Positions 52,464 to 60,441 of a DNA stretch of 64,000 nucleotides are shown here, in pieces. Below the pieces are notes generated by a model. It did no database searches. It was not told where the DNA came from and worked only from the letters and a program-made list of their open reading frames with translations. The first letter of the stretch is position 1; the number at the start of each line of letters is the position of its first letter. The stretch spans positions 496,001 to 560,000 of the forward strand of contig NZ_CP170197.1 of NCBI RefSeq assembly GCF_047300855.1. The letters run 5' to 3'. Made by a program: the position numbers and the translations under genes. This DNA comes from Sulfuriferula sp047300855 (GTDB lineage: Bacteria; Pseudomonadota; Gammaproteobacteria; Burkholderiales; Sulfuriferulaceae).

Positions 52464-52886
52464 TTACACCTGTTGTGCCAGCCAGCGTTTGAGTCCGTTG
52501 GCATCCAGTGCGCCCGACATGCGCGCCGCCTCGGTGCCGTTTTTGAACAAAATCAGGGTGGGGATGCTGCGGATATTGTAGCGTGCAGCCAGCCCCTGTT
52601 CAGCTTCCGTCTCGACCTTGGCAAAGCGCACCTGACGGGCCAGTTCTGTAGCGGCTTGTTTGAACACCGGCGCCATCATTTTGCAGGGGCCGCACCAGCT
52701 TGCCCAGAAATCCACCAGCACCGGCAAATCGTTGCGGGTGATGAAGCGGTCGAAGTTACTGGTTGTCAGATCGAGCGGCAACCCGGAGTGCAGCGGTGCG
52801 CCGCACTTGCCGCATTTGGGTGCCTGATTGACGCGTTCGGCGGGGATACGGTTAACCGCCTGACAGGACGGGCAGACCAGATTCAT
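52464..52886 (-). CDS. trxC: thioredoxin 2 (TrxC) with zinc finger
   Basis: This 140-residue protein has two N-terminal CxxC pairs (CPSC and CGKC) that bind zinc, then a thioredoxin domain with the active site 'WASWCGPCKMM'. TrxC reduces disulfides under oxidative stress. The ATG at 52886 has GAGG eight nt upstream and is preferred over GTG 52895. It lies 66 nt after the glutaredoxin gene on the same strand and may belong to the RND/rhodanese operon. Confidence 0.96.
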   Translation of the reverse strand: MNLVCPSCQAVNRIPAERVNQAPKCGKCGAPLHSGLPLDLTTSNFDRFITRNDLPVLVDFWASWCGPCKMMAPVFKQAATELARQVRFAKVETEAEQGLAARYNIRSIPTLILFKNGTEAARMSGALDANGLKRWLAQQV

Positions 52887-52952
52887 ATTAAGCACCTCGG
52901 TTAAAATATATCCGATAGGTGCGGCATTTCAGGCGTTTTTCAAGCCGGGCGT

Positions 52953-53207
52953 TCAGCTTTTCAGCAGAAGGTCCAGTTTGCCGGCACGGTCCAATGCGGA
53001 GAGGTCGTCGAAACCGCCAACGTGCGTATCGCCCACATAGATTTGCGGTACGGTACGACGGCCGGTGCGCGTCATCATTTCTGCGCGGCGGTTAGGGTCG
53101 AGGTCGACGCGGATTTTTTCCACACTGATCCCCTTGCCTTGTAACAGGCGCTCGGCCATGACGCAGTAGGGACATACCGCGGTGCAATACATGATGACTG
53201 TGGACAT
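52953..53207 (-). CDS. grxC: glutaredoxin 3 (GrxC)
   Basis: This 84-residue protein has the redox site 'CPYC' at residues 12-15 and the glutathione-binding 'RRTVPQIYVGDTHVGGFDDL'. It reduces mixed glutathione disulfides. It starts 1 nt after the rhodanese stop. Its position at the end of an operon led by an efflux system and a rhodanese suggests handling of glutathione persulfide. Confidence 0.96.
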   Translation of the reverse strand: MSTVIMYCTAVCPYCVMAERLLQGKGISVEKIRVDLDPNRRAEMMTRTGRRTVPQIYVGDTHVGGFDDLSALDRAGKLDLLLKS

Positions 53208-53208
53208 G

Positions 53209-53619
53209 CTATTTCACCGTCGGCAAACCGGCCTGTTCCCAAGCCATGATGCCGCCTTTAAGGTTATAGACCTGGGTAAAACCATTTTTGCGCAAGACGC
53301 CGCAGGCCATGGCAGAGCGCGTGCCGCTTCGGCAATTCACCACGATGGTCTTGTCTTTGTGTTTTTCCAGAGGTTTGAGACCCGTAGCCAGCTGACCAAG
53401 CGGGATATGGCGCGCATTGGCAATGTGCCCGGCGGCGAACTCGTTGGCTTCGCGCACGTCCAGAATCAGCGCATCCTGATGATTGATGAGCTGCACCGCC
53501 TGGGTGGTATCTGCGCTGAGTGCACCGCTCAGTTTGCCGCGTATGATGGGCAGAATCAGCATGATGCCGGAAAACGCAGCCAGCAGAACCAGCCAGATGT
53601 TTTGTTGAAGAAATTCCAA
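53209..53619 (-). CDS. membrane-anchored rhodanese-like protein
   Basis: This 136-residue protein has an N-terminal membrane helix ('IWLVLLAAFSGIMLILPII') and one rhodanese domain. 'ALILDVREANEFAAGHI' precedes the active loop 'NCRSGTRSA' with C96 as the persulfide cysteine. It transfers sulfane sulfur at the membrane. The gene lies 15 nt after a DUF2892 gene, the pairing that is fused in E. coli YgaP, and 1 nt before grxC. Confidence 0.93.
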   Translation of the reverse strand: MEFLQQNIWLVLLAAFSGIMLILPIIRGKLSGALSADTTQAVQLINHQDALILDVREANEFAAGHIANARHIPLGQLATGLKPLEKHKDKTIVVNCRSGTRSAMACGVLRKNGFTQVYNLKGGIMAWEQAGLPTVK

Positions 53620-53634
53620 AATAAACTCCCGGGA

Positions 53635-53853
53635 TTAAAGACCGCAACCTGTTTTAACGCCGGCTTTTTTGAGCATGATGTCCATCGGGCAAAACCGTGT
53701 TATGCCGCTCTGGAACAGATTGAAACCGACAAAGGCAGTTAGCCATAGCCAGCTGATATGGCTCATGTCGACGGTGCCGGCCAGATGTGCCAGCAACAGG
53801 GAGATCATGATGAACAGGCCGGCGATAATGCGTACAGTGCGTTCTACGGTCAT
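53635..53853 (-). CDS. DUF2892 small membrane protein
   Basis: This 72-residue protein has two membrane helices ('IIAGLFIMISLLLAHLAG' and 'WLWLTAFVGFNLFQSGITRFCPMD'), with the family 'NL-QS-TGFCP' type motif and cysteines in 'RFCPMDIML' and 'KTGCGL'. DUF2892 is the membrane half of YgaP, a rhodanese linked to persulfide or thiocyanate export. Here the rhodanese gene follows directly. The ATG at 53853 has GAAGGA upstream. Confidence 0.9.
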   Translation of the reverse strand: MTVERTVRIIAGLFIMISLLLAHLAGTVDMSHISWLWLTAFVGFNLFQSGITRFCPMDIMLKKAGVKTGCGL

Positions 53854-53864
53854 GCTATTTTCCT

Positions 53865-56800
53865 TCAGTTGGGTTGAGTGGTTCTGTTTTGGCGCGCCAG
53901 CAGACGGCGCTCCCATAAATAATACATTAGCGGAATCACGATCAGCGTCAGTACTGTAGAAGCAAAGGTACCGAAAATCAATGACACCGCCAAGCCCCCG
54001 AATACCGGATCGGTGACCATGATGGCCGAACCCAGGATGATGGCGAGTGCGGTCAGCATGATGGGACGGAAACGTACCGCACCGGCTTCGATCACTGCCT
54101 CTTCGAGGCCATAGCCGCGTGCCCGGTAATCGATGATGAAGTCGATCAGCAGCAGCGAGTTACGCACCACCACGCCAGCCAGCGCGATCACGCCAATCAT
54201 CGAGGTGGCGGTGAATGCCTGCTGGGTGATCCAGTGGCCGGGGAATACGCCCACCAGCGTGAGTGGAATCGCACCCATCACGATCAGCGGCATCATGAAC
54301 GACTTGTAATAGCCCACCAGCATCAGATAGATGAATACCAGCGCCACGATGAAGGCGGAACCGAGGTCGCGGAACACATCGAGGGTGAGACGCATCTCGC
54401 CGCCCCACAGCAGGTGATAGCTCATCACGTCATCGGGCTGAGCTTCGACGAAGCCGAGGTTGCCGGTCTTGAATGTCTCTCCTGACGGCAGGAGTTTGCC
54501 GTCGATCATCTTGTCCAGCGCCAATACGGCATATACCGGACTGGATTTCAGCAATTCGCCACCAACCATGACCACGGGATGCTGATCGCGGTCGTAGATC
54601 GGCTTGTCCTGGGTGGCACGCTCCACGGTGGCAATGGCTGACAGCGGTATTTGCTGACCGGACATGCTGGTGATGCGGATGGACAGGATTTGCTCCGGTG
54701 TCTGGCGTTCGCTGCGCGGCAGGCGCACGGTAATGTCCACCGGTTCGCGCGCATCATCCACATGCACGGTGCCGATGGAAAACCCCGATACATAGTCATG
54801 CAGCAGCTTGCCCACCTGCCCCACGGCCACACCCGAGAGCGCGGCTTTTTCGCGGTCCACTTTCACATGGAATGCATCCACGGTGGCGGTCACCGAATCA
54901 TCCACGTTGACGATGCCGTAGATCTTGCTGAAATCCTTATCCACGTCTGCTGCAGCGGCGCGCAGTTTGTTGTAGTCCGGTCCATACAGTTCCGCCAGTA
55001 TCTGCGACTGTACCGGCGGTCCGGGCGGGGTCTCGTAGAGTTTCAGCTTGGCCTGCGGGAAAGCCTTGCGAACCGGCGCCAGCGCCACATTGAAATTATT
55101 GACGATTTCGTGCGACGACACGGAGCGCTCATGTTTGCTGGTGAGGTTGACGCGCAACTGGGCAATATTGTCCCCGCGTTTCAGCATGTCGCCGCGCACC
55201 AGGGCCGCGAAATCCACCGGGGCGGTCATGCCAAGGAAAGTCTGGTAGTCGGTCACGTATTTTGTTTTGGCCAGGACGTCGCCTACCGCACGCGCCACCC
55301 GGTCGGTTTCGGCCAGGGTGGTGCCGGCCGGTGTATCCACCTGTATCAGGAAGGTATTGGTGTTGTCGTTGGGCAGCATTTTCAGCTCCACACCCAGCGC
55401 CGATAACGGACCGTTCAGGCCGGAAGGCCGGATGAATTGCCAGGCGGGCTGAAGCATCGCTGCCAGCAGCAGGCCCAGCACCACCAGGAACAGCAGGTTG
55501 CGGCGACCGGCATGTTTGATGAATGGTGTAATCACTGTCACGTAGGCACGGTGCAGCCGGTCTTGCGGTTCGGCGGCCATGTCCTCCAGTGCGGGCCGCT
55601 CGGCGAGTGACTTGGCGGCCTTGCCGGCGAGCCAGCGGTTGGCAGCCCAGGGCACTACCATGTAGGCGATCACCAGCGAGGCAATCATTGCGATCGGCAC
55701 GTTGAACGGGATGGGACGCATGAACGGCCCCATCATGCCGGTGACGAAAGCCATCGGGATAAACGCCAGGATGACCGCGATGGTGGCGATATTGGTGGGG
55801 TTGCCGATCTCGTTGGTGGCGGTGACCAGCGCTTCCTTGAAGTTCTTGCCGCCGCCGTGGTGCATGTGCCGGTGGATGTTTTCCACTACCACAATGGCCG
55901 CATCCACCAGCAGACCCAGGGACAGGATCAGCGCGAACAGGGTGATGCGGTTGATGGTCTGGCCGGCGATGAGGCCGACGGTCAGCACCACAAACAGGAT
56001 CAGCGGTACGGTGAGGGTCACGATGGCGGCTTCGCGCCAGCCCAGGAACAGCACCAGAATCACCACCACCGAGCCGATGGCAATGCCCAGATGTTCCATC
56101 AGGGTATTCACTGCGTCGTTGGCCTTGGCGCCGTCGTCGCGGGTGACGGCGACTTGAATGCCCTGGGGGATGGCCTGACGTTTCAGGTTATCCAGCTTGT
56201 TGAGAACCGCGTCGGCGACGACGACTGCATTGGTGCCGGCCTTCTTGGCGATGGCGATGGTGACCGCCGGTGCCTCGCCGCGATAGGCTGGGCCATGAGC
56301 GGCGGGGCCGTAGGCAAAACGGGTCTGTTCATCGGTTTCCGCCGCACCGTCCTGAATGGTGGCAACGTCTTTCAGGAATACCGGTTTGCCATTGGGCGCA
56401 CCGACGATGATCTCGCCGACTTCGCGCGCGTTGCCGATAAAGCCGGACAGGCGCAACGGCTGGTTACGGTTGGCGTCCACCAGGGTGCCGATCGGCACGG
56501 AAACGTTGGCGCCCTGCAGCATCTTGTCAACCTGATCGAGGCTCAGGCCGGCCGCCGCCAGTTTGGCCGGGGAGATCCACACATTGATGGCCCGTTGTGC
56601 GCCACCCACCAGCTGGGTGAAGGACACGCCCGGCACATTGCGCAGCTGTTCGAGCACGCGGGCGGACACCTCGCGCAACTGATAATCGTCCATCTGGGTG
56701 GAGCTCAACGTCAGCGTCATGATCGGCACGTCATCGACATTGATGGGTTTGACGATCGGCTGCATGGCGCCCGGCGGGATGCGGTCGAGGTTCTGCATCA

Positions 56801-57167
56801 GCTGGTTGTAGAGCTTGACCAGGCTCTTTTCCTGGTCTTCGCCAACGTCGAACTGAACCGTGACGACGCCGAAGTCGGAGACGGCATAGCCGAAGGTATG
56901 TTTCACCCCGGACTGGGCGTTCATGATCGCTTCCAGCGGTTTCACCACCAGGTTCTGGATTTCTGTGGCCGATGCGCCCGGCTTGGCGACGATAATGTTG
57001 GCGGCCGGCACCACGATTTGCGGGTTGTATTCGCGTGCGGTAATGAATAGCGCCATGACGCCGGCCAGCGTCACCGCCAGCATCAGCATGGCGGTAATTT
57101 TAGATTCCAGGAAAGTGCGGGCGATCTTCCCCGCGATGTTCAGGGGTGCCGGGTTCGGATCAGACAT
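53865..57167 (-). CDS. RND efflux permease (AcrB/hydrophobic-efflux like)
   Basis: This 1100-residue inner-membrane transporter has the RND layout of 12 helices and two large periplasmic loops. 'LDAAIVVVENIHRHMHHGG'-type and 'GVVVRNSLLLIDFIID' motifs lie in helices 4 and 10 regions. It starts with a soluble leader before helix 1. It overlaps its membrane-fusion gene by 8 nt. The substrate is not readable, but downstream DUF2892, rhodanese and glutaredoxin genes suggest a link with reactive sulfur. Confidence 0.94.
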   Translation of the reverse strand: MSDPNPAPLNIAGKIARTFLESKITAMLMLAVTLAGVMALFITAREYNPQIVVPAANIIVAKPGASATEIQNLVVKPLEAIMNAQSGVKHTFGYAVSDFGVVTVQFDVGEDQEKSLVKLYNQLMQNLDRIPPGAMQPIVKPINVDDVPIMTLTLSSTQMDDYQLREVSARVLEQLRNVPGVSFTQLVGGAQRAINVWISPAKLAAAGLSLDQVDKMLQGANVSVPIGTLVDANRNQPLRLSGFIGNAREVGEIIVGAPNGKPVFLKDVATIQDGAAETDEQTRFAYGPAAHGPAYRGEAPAVTIAIAKKAGTNAVVVADAVLNKLDNLKRQAIPQGIQVAVTRDDGAKANDAVNTLMEHLGIAIGSVVVILVLFLGWREAAIVTLTVPLILFVVLTVGLIAGQTINRITLFALILSLGLLVDAAIVVVENIHRHMHHGGGKNFKEALVTATNEIGNPTNIATIAVILAFIPMAFVTGMMGPFMRPIPFNVPIAMIASLVIAYMVVPWAANRWLAGKAAKSLAERPALEDMAAEPQDRLHRAYVTVITPFIKHAGRRNLLFLVVLGLLLAAMLQPAWQFIRPSGLNGPLSALGVELKMLPNDNTNTFLIQVDTPAGTTLAETDRVARAVGDVLAKTKYVTDYQTFLGMTAPVDFAALVRGDMLKRGDNIAQLRVNLTSKHERSVSSHEIVNNFNVALAPVRKAFPQAKLKLYETPPGPPVQSQILAELYGPDYNKLRAAAADVDKDFSKIYGIVNVDDSVTATVDAFHVKVDREKAALSGVAVGQVGKLLHDYVSGFSIGTVHVDDAREPVDITVRLPRSERQTPEQILSIRITSMSGQQIPLSAIATVERATQDKPIYDRDQHPVVMVGGELLKSSPVYAVLALDKMIDGKLLPSGETFKTGNLGFVEAQPDDVMSYHLLWGGEMRLTLDVFRDLGSAFIVALVFIYLMLVGYYKSFMMPLIVMGAIPLTLVGVFPGHWITQQAFTATSMIGVIALAGVVVRNSLLLIDFIIDYRARGYGLEEAVIEAGAVRFRPIMLTALAIILGSAIMVTDPVFGGLAVSLIFGTFASTVLTLIVIPLMYYLWERRLLARQNRTTQPN

Positions 57168-58260
57168 TGCCGCTCCCTGCGTTGACTATTTTGTCGCCGG
57201 ATTGCAGCTGGGCGGTTGCCGAGGTCACGACGCGCTCGCCGGGGGTCAGGCCGGCCTGGATTTCCACCTGGCCATCGCTGGTATCTCCGACGCGCACCAT
57301 ACGGTAATGGGCGATGCCCTGAGCGTCCACCACGAACACGCCGGTGATGCCGGCACGGTCGAGCACAGCCGACCACGGGACGCGTACGCCTTCGCGCTGG
57401 CCGGTGGGAAAGGCAACCAGCACATACATGCCGCTTTTGAGCTGGGTGCCCGGGGGCAAGTCAATTTTGACCAGATAGGTGCGCGTGGCCGGGTCAGCGG
57501 CAGGCACCAGGCGCGCAATCTTGCCGGTGATCGCGGTACCGGTGTCATTTGCCTGCAGGCTGACGCTGTCTCCCAACTTCAAGTGGGCGAACACATCGGA
57601 CGAGACGCTGGTCTGTACCTGCAATCTGGACTGGTTTTCCAGCATCAGTACCGGCTTGCCGGGGGTGGCAAGGTCGCCCACGTTGGCCAGCTTCTGCGTA
57701 ATGATGCCGGCGAACGGCGCGGTCAACGTCGCATAGCGCATTTGTGCAGCGGCAGTACCGAGGCCGGCGCGGGCCGCTGCAGCCTGTTGCTGGGCCACCT
57801 GGTATTGCAGGCGTATCTTGTCCCACTGCTGTTTGGGAATGGCCTCCTCCTTGTATAAGGTGCCAAAACGCTGGTAATCGTTTTTGGCGTCGGCAAGCGC
57901 CGCTTCAGCTTGCGCCAGTCCGGCCCTGGCCTGGCTTACCTGGCCTTGAATATCACTTGGATCGACCGTGAACAGACGCTGCCCGGCGACGACGCTTTGG
58001 CCTTCCTGCACGTTTATTTCCCGGATAAAGCCCATCAGGCGCGAAGCAATCTGGGCTTGCTGTTCGGCAATGACGCTGCCGGGAGCGGTGGAAATAACGG
58101 GCACTACGGTTTTTTGCACGACGGCAATATGGGCCGTGACCGAAGCCGCCGGCGTTGCGGTTTGCTGTTGTTTGTCTTTTTCGCCGCATCCGCTCAGAGC
58201 AAGCGTTAGCGCGAGCGCAACAGTAGCGGGCTTAATGGCTTTCATGGCTCGATGATTCAC
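57160..58260 (-). CDS. RND periplasmic adaptor (membrane fusion protein)
   Basis: This protein has 366 residues with a lipoprotein signal ending in 'LALSGCGEKD'. 'RLMGFIREINVQEGQSVVAGQRLF' is the lipoyl-like half, then a coiled-coil hairpin and 'RYATLTAPFAGIITQKLANVGDLATPG'. It bridges the RND pump and TolC. GTG 58260 has GGGAG six nt upstream; ATG 58245 is the alternative. It lies 16 nt after tolC-like and overlaps the permease start. Confidence 0.93.
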   Translation of the reverse strand: MNHRAMKAIKPATVALALTLALSGCGEKDKQQQTATPAASVTAHIAVVQKTVVPVISTAPGSVIAEQQAQIASRLMGFIREINVQEGQSVVAGQRLFTVDPSDIQGQVSQARAGLAQAEAALADAKNDYQRFGTLYKEEAIPKQQWDKIRLQYQVAQQQAAAARAGLGTAAAQMRYATLTAPFAGIITQKLANVGDLATPGKPVLMLENQSRLQVQTSVSSDVFAHLKLGDSVSLQANDTGTAITGKIARLVPAADPATRTYLVKIDLPPGTQLKSGMYVLVAFPTGQREGVRVPWSAVLDRAGITGVFVVDAQGIAHYRMVRVGDTSDGQVEIQAGLTPGERVVTSATAQLQSGDKIVNAGSGNV

Positions 58261-58276
58261 GATCAACTCCCTGGTT

Positions 58277-59680
58277 TTATAACTGGTCTGGTTCGAGCTT
58301 GCCGATAGCCAGCTTGAGGCTGGCGCGTTGCACTGCGAGGTCATACTCGGCGGCCACCAAATCGGCGTGGGCTTTGTCCTGCTGGGTTTGGGCGCCGAGT
58401 AATTCGGCGATGGTGGCCACGCCGTTGTCATAGCGCTTATTGACCAGATTGGTTGCCGCATCGGCACTGGCTACAGCGTGTTGCCGTGCAGTCAGGCGGA
58501 ATTCGGCTTCTTCTGCCTTGCGGTAGGCATCATCGACCTGCAAGGCTATTCCATTTTCTGCCTGCAACAGGCGCGCCTGCTGCTCGGCATGGCTGGCCGA
58601 GGCGCGATCGACTGCCCCGCGGGTGACATTGCCGTCGAACACGGTCCAGCTTACCTGCCCACCGAGCGTATACGAGCTGGCGGAAAAGCCGACCTTGCTG
58701 TCATTCCAGTCCTGCCGCGCCATCAGGCCCACCTGCGGGTAAAGGCCCGCCTTGGCTATTTTGACCCCGGCTTGCGAGGCGCCCAGTTGGTCGCGCATGG
58801 CCTTCAGCTTCGGGTTGTCGGCCAGCGCCTGGGCACGTAAATCAGCAGTACTCCCCACTACGGCGCTCGGCATGACGGGTGCGCCGACATCGAGTGGTTC
58901 AGCTAAAGGTATGCCAAGCAGAATATGCAGCTGATCCAATGCTGCGGCCTCGGCGTTCCTGGCCTGCATCAACTGGATGCGTACTTCTTCGAGGTGAACC
59001 TTGGCTGTCAATAGATCGCTTTTGACCACCACACCGCCTTTGACCAGGTTTTCAATGTTTTTGACCTGGGAGGCAGTCGCTGCCTCAGCCTGTTTTGCCA
59101 CTTTAACAAAGGCGCGCGCAGAGTGAACGCCCTGATAGGCTTGCAATACGTTGAAAATAACTTGCTGGCGTGCCGCCACGTCACCTTGCTGGGCGGCTTT
59201 GATAGAGGCTTGAGCTTGCTCGATGTTGCCTTCGATCAGCCCGCCCGTATAGAGCGGCAACTGGACTTCCAGACGGGTGTTGAAATTGTTGACGTTGCCG
59301 GGATGGTTGAGGTTGTCAGGCGCAACGCCCAGTGAATTCGGTCCGGTGAACTGGCTGGCGCCGAAATCATTGAAAGTGGCGTTGCGCTGCGATAGCTTGA
59401 GGCCGAACGCGTTGAGCGCGTCGTTAGTCCGGGTGGCATTGAGCGAAGCGGTGAGTTTGGGCAGCCGGCTCCCTTGCGCCTGACGCAGCCCGGCCAGGGC
59501 TTGATCGAGCTGGGCGCGGCTGACGGACAAATCCGGGTTCTGGCGTAGTGCGGTTGCCACGCATTGCCCGAAGTCCAGTGTTTGGGCTGCCGCACCGGGA
59601 ATGTACGCAAGCCAGAATGCTGCGGATAACAACACGGTGCATAGCCGTTTGACATTATTGTATGGTTGATACAAGTGCAT
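58277..59680 (-). CDS. TolC-family outer-membrane channel
   Basis: This 467-residue protein has a signal peptide ending near 'GAAAQT'. It carries two OEP repeats of long helices ('LDFGQCVATALRQNPDLSVSRAQLDQALAGL' and 'VDDAYRKAEEAEFRLTARQ'). It forms the outer-membrane exit of the RND system. GGGAG precedes the ATG by 9 nt. It heads the leftward operon TolC-MFP-RND-DUF2892-rhodanese-grxC, with a likely sigma-70 promoter 110-140 nt upstream. Confidence 0.93.
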   Translation of the reverse strand: MHLYQPYNNVKRLCTVLLSAAFWLAYIPGAAAQTLDFGQCVATALRQNPDLSVSRAQLDQALAGLRQAQGSRLPKLTASLNATRTNDALNAFGLKLSQRNATFNDFGASQFTGPNSLGVAPDNLNHPGNVNNFNTRLEVQLPLYTGGLIEGNIEQAQASIKAAQQGDVAARQQVIFNVLQAYQGVHSARAFVKVAKQAEAATASQVKNIENLVKGGVVVKSDLLTAKVHLEEVRIQLMQARNAEAAALDQLHILLGIPLAEPLDVGAPVMPSAVVGSTADLRAQALADNPKLKAMRDQLGASQAGVKIAKAGLYPQVGLMARQDWNDSKVGFSASSYTLGGQVSWTVFDGNVTRGAVDRASASHAEQQARLLQAENGIALQVDDAYRKAEEAEFRLTARQHAVASADAATNLVNKRYDNGVATIAELLGAQTQQDKAHADLVAAEYDLAVQRASLKLAIGKLEPDQL

Positions 59681-59734
59681 TTTTAATTGCTCCCGGTTCG
59701 TAGCCTGCTTGCGTAGACGCAGGAATTGTATGCC

Positions 59735-59757
59735 TTACTACAGGCAGGTTGTAGTAA
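59735..59757. promoter_or_regulatory. inverted repeat upstream of the TolC-like gene, possible operator
   Basis: TTACTACA (59735-59742) and TGTAGTAA (59750-59757) are perfect 8-bp inverted copies with a 7-bp spacer. The site lies 55 nt upstream of the TolC-like start, downstream of the predicted promoter. It may bind a repressor or fold in the leader RNA. A shorter IR, ATTAG-N14-CTAAT (59781-59804), overlaps the -10. Confidence 0.5.
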
Positions 59758-59791
59758 AGCATCACTCCGCAGGCATCTATATTAGCAAATA

Positions 59792-59820
59792 ATTATATTC
59801 TAATCATCCATGCCAAGCAA
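59792..59820 (-). promoter_or_regulatory. candidate sigma-70 promoter of the TolC-MFP-RND operon
   Basis: TTGCTT (59820-59815) and TATAAT (59797-59792) are 17 nt apart on the minus strand. The -10 is embedded in the inverted repeat ATTAG-N14-CTAAT, a plausible repressor site for the ArsR-family protein encoded upstream. Confidence 0.55.
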
Positions 59821-59894
59821 ATGACACGATGAATTATATGGGACAGCAGCTTAATTTGGCCGGTGTCGGCCTGGGTGGGCTTGATTGCGATCTC

Positions 59895-59914
59895 AACGCC
59901 ACTTAAGTGGCGTT
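59895..59914. terminator. palindromic hairpin downstream of the ArsR-family gene
   Basis: AACGCCACTT and AAGTGGCGTT form a perfect 20-bp palindrome, 29 nt beyond the stop of the leftward arsR-type gene. It lacks a T run on the minus strand, so termination would be weak or rho-dependent. Confidence 0.5.
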
Positions 59915-59943
59915 GTTATTATCATTATTCAGTAAGGAGATGA

Positions 59944-60294
59944 TTATTTTGTGAAACCGCAAAATACATCGCGCATCATGCTGATCAGGCGCAATGTGCG
60001 CGTGTCGCCAACACGGTAGAAAACGCGATTGGCATCTTTGCGGGTGCGCAGAACGCCTTTGTCGCGGAGAATGGCCAGGTGCTGGGAAATGTTGCTCTGC
60101 GAGGTGCCGACACTGTCCACAATGTCCTGCACACTGACTTCGCGATCACCCAGTACGCACAATATTTTTAAGCGTAACGGATGCGACATGGCCTTCATCG
60201 CACGAGAGGCTTGCTCAATGTGCTCGTCTTTGTCGATCAGATCTATATGTTCCAGGTTCAAAATGGTTGCAGTGCCTGTATTGACAGTACTCAT
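59944..60294 (-). CDS. ArsR-family regulator with SqrR/BigR-type cysteine pair
   Basis: This 116-residue winged-helix repressor has the DNA-reading helix 'TSQSNISQHLAILRDKGVL'. C46 in 'LKILCVLGDRE' and C112 in 'RDVFCGF' are 66 residues apart. That equals the spacing of the two cysteines that form a polysulfide bridge in SqrR (41/107) and BigR (42/108). It is therefore a likely persulfide sensor rather than an arsenic or metal sensor. It lies upstream of the TolC-RND-rhodanese operon on the same strand. The ATG at 60294 has AAGGG upstream. Confidence 0.88.
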   Translation of the reverse strand: MSTVNTGTATILNLEHIDLIDKDEHIEQASRAMKAMSHPLRLKILCVLGDREVSVQDIVDSVGTSQSNISQHLAILRDKGVLRTRKDANRVFYRVGDTRTLRLISMMRDVFCGFTK

Positions 60295-60441
60295 TGGTAA
60301 GTACCCTTTAAAAATCAATCGATTTAAAGAATATTATAATGCAATAAGTATTAAAATATACTAAAATTGGCCATTAAAAAAATAGTACAAATATATAGAA
60401 AAGGTTGCGACAGTGGTTGCGCACCGAAAGCAAATATAAAC

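Noticed and set aside
55857..57050. 397-codon antisense open frame opposite the RND permease
   Set aside because: It is a shadow of the permease codons, with Asp/His/Gly-rich low-complexity protein.
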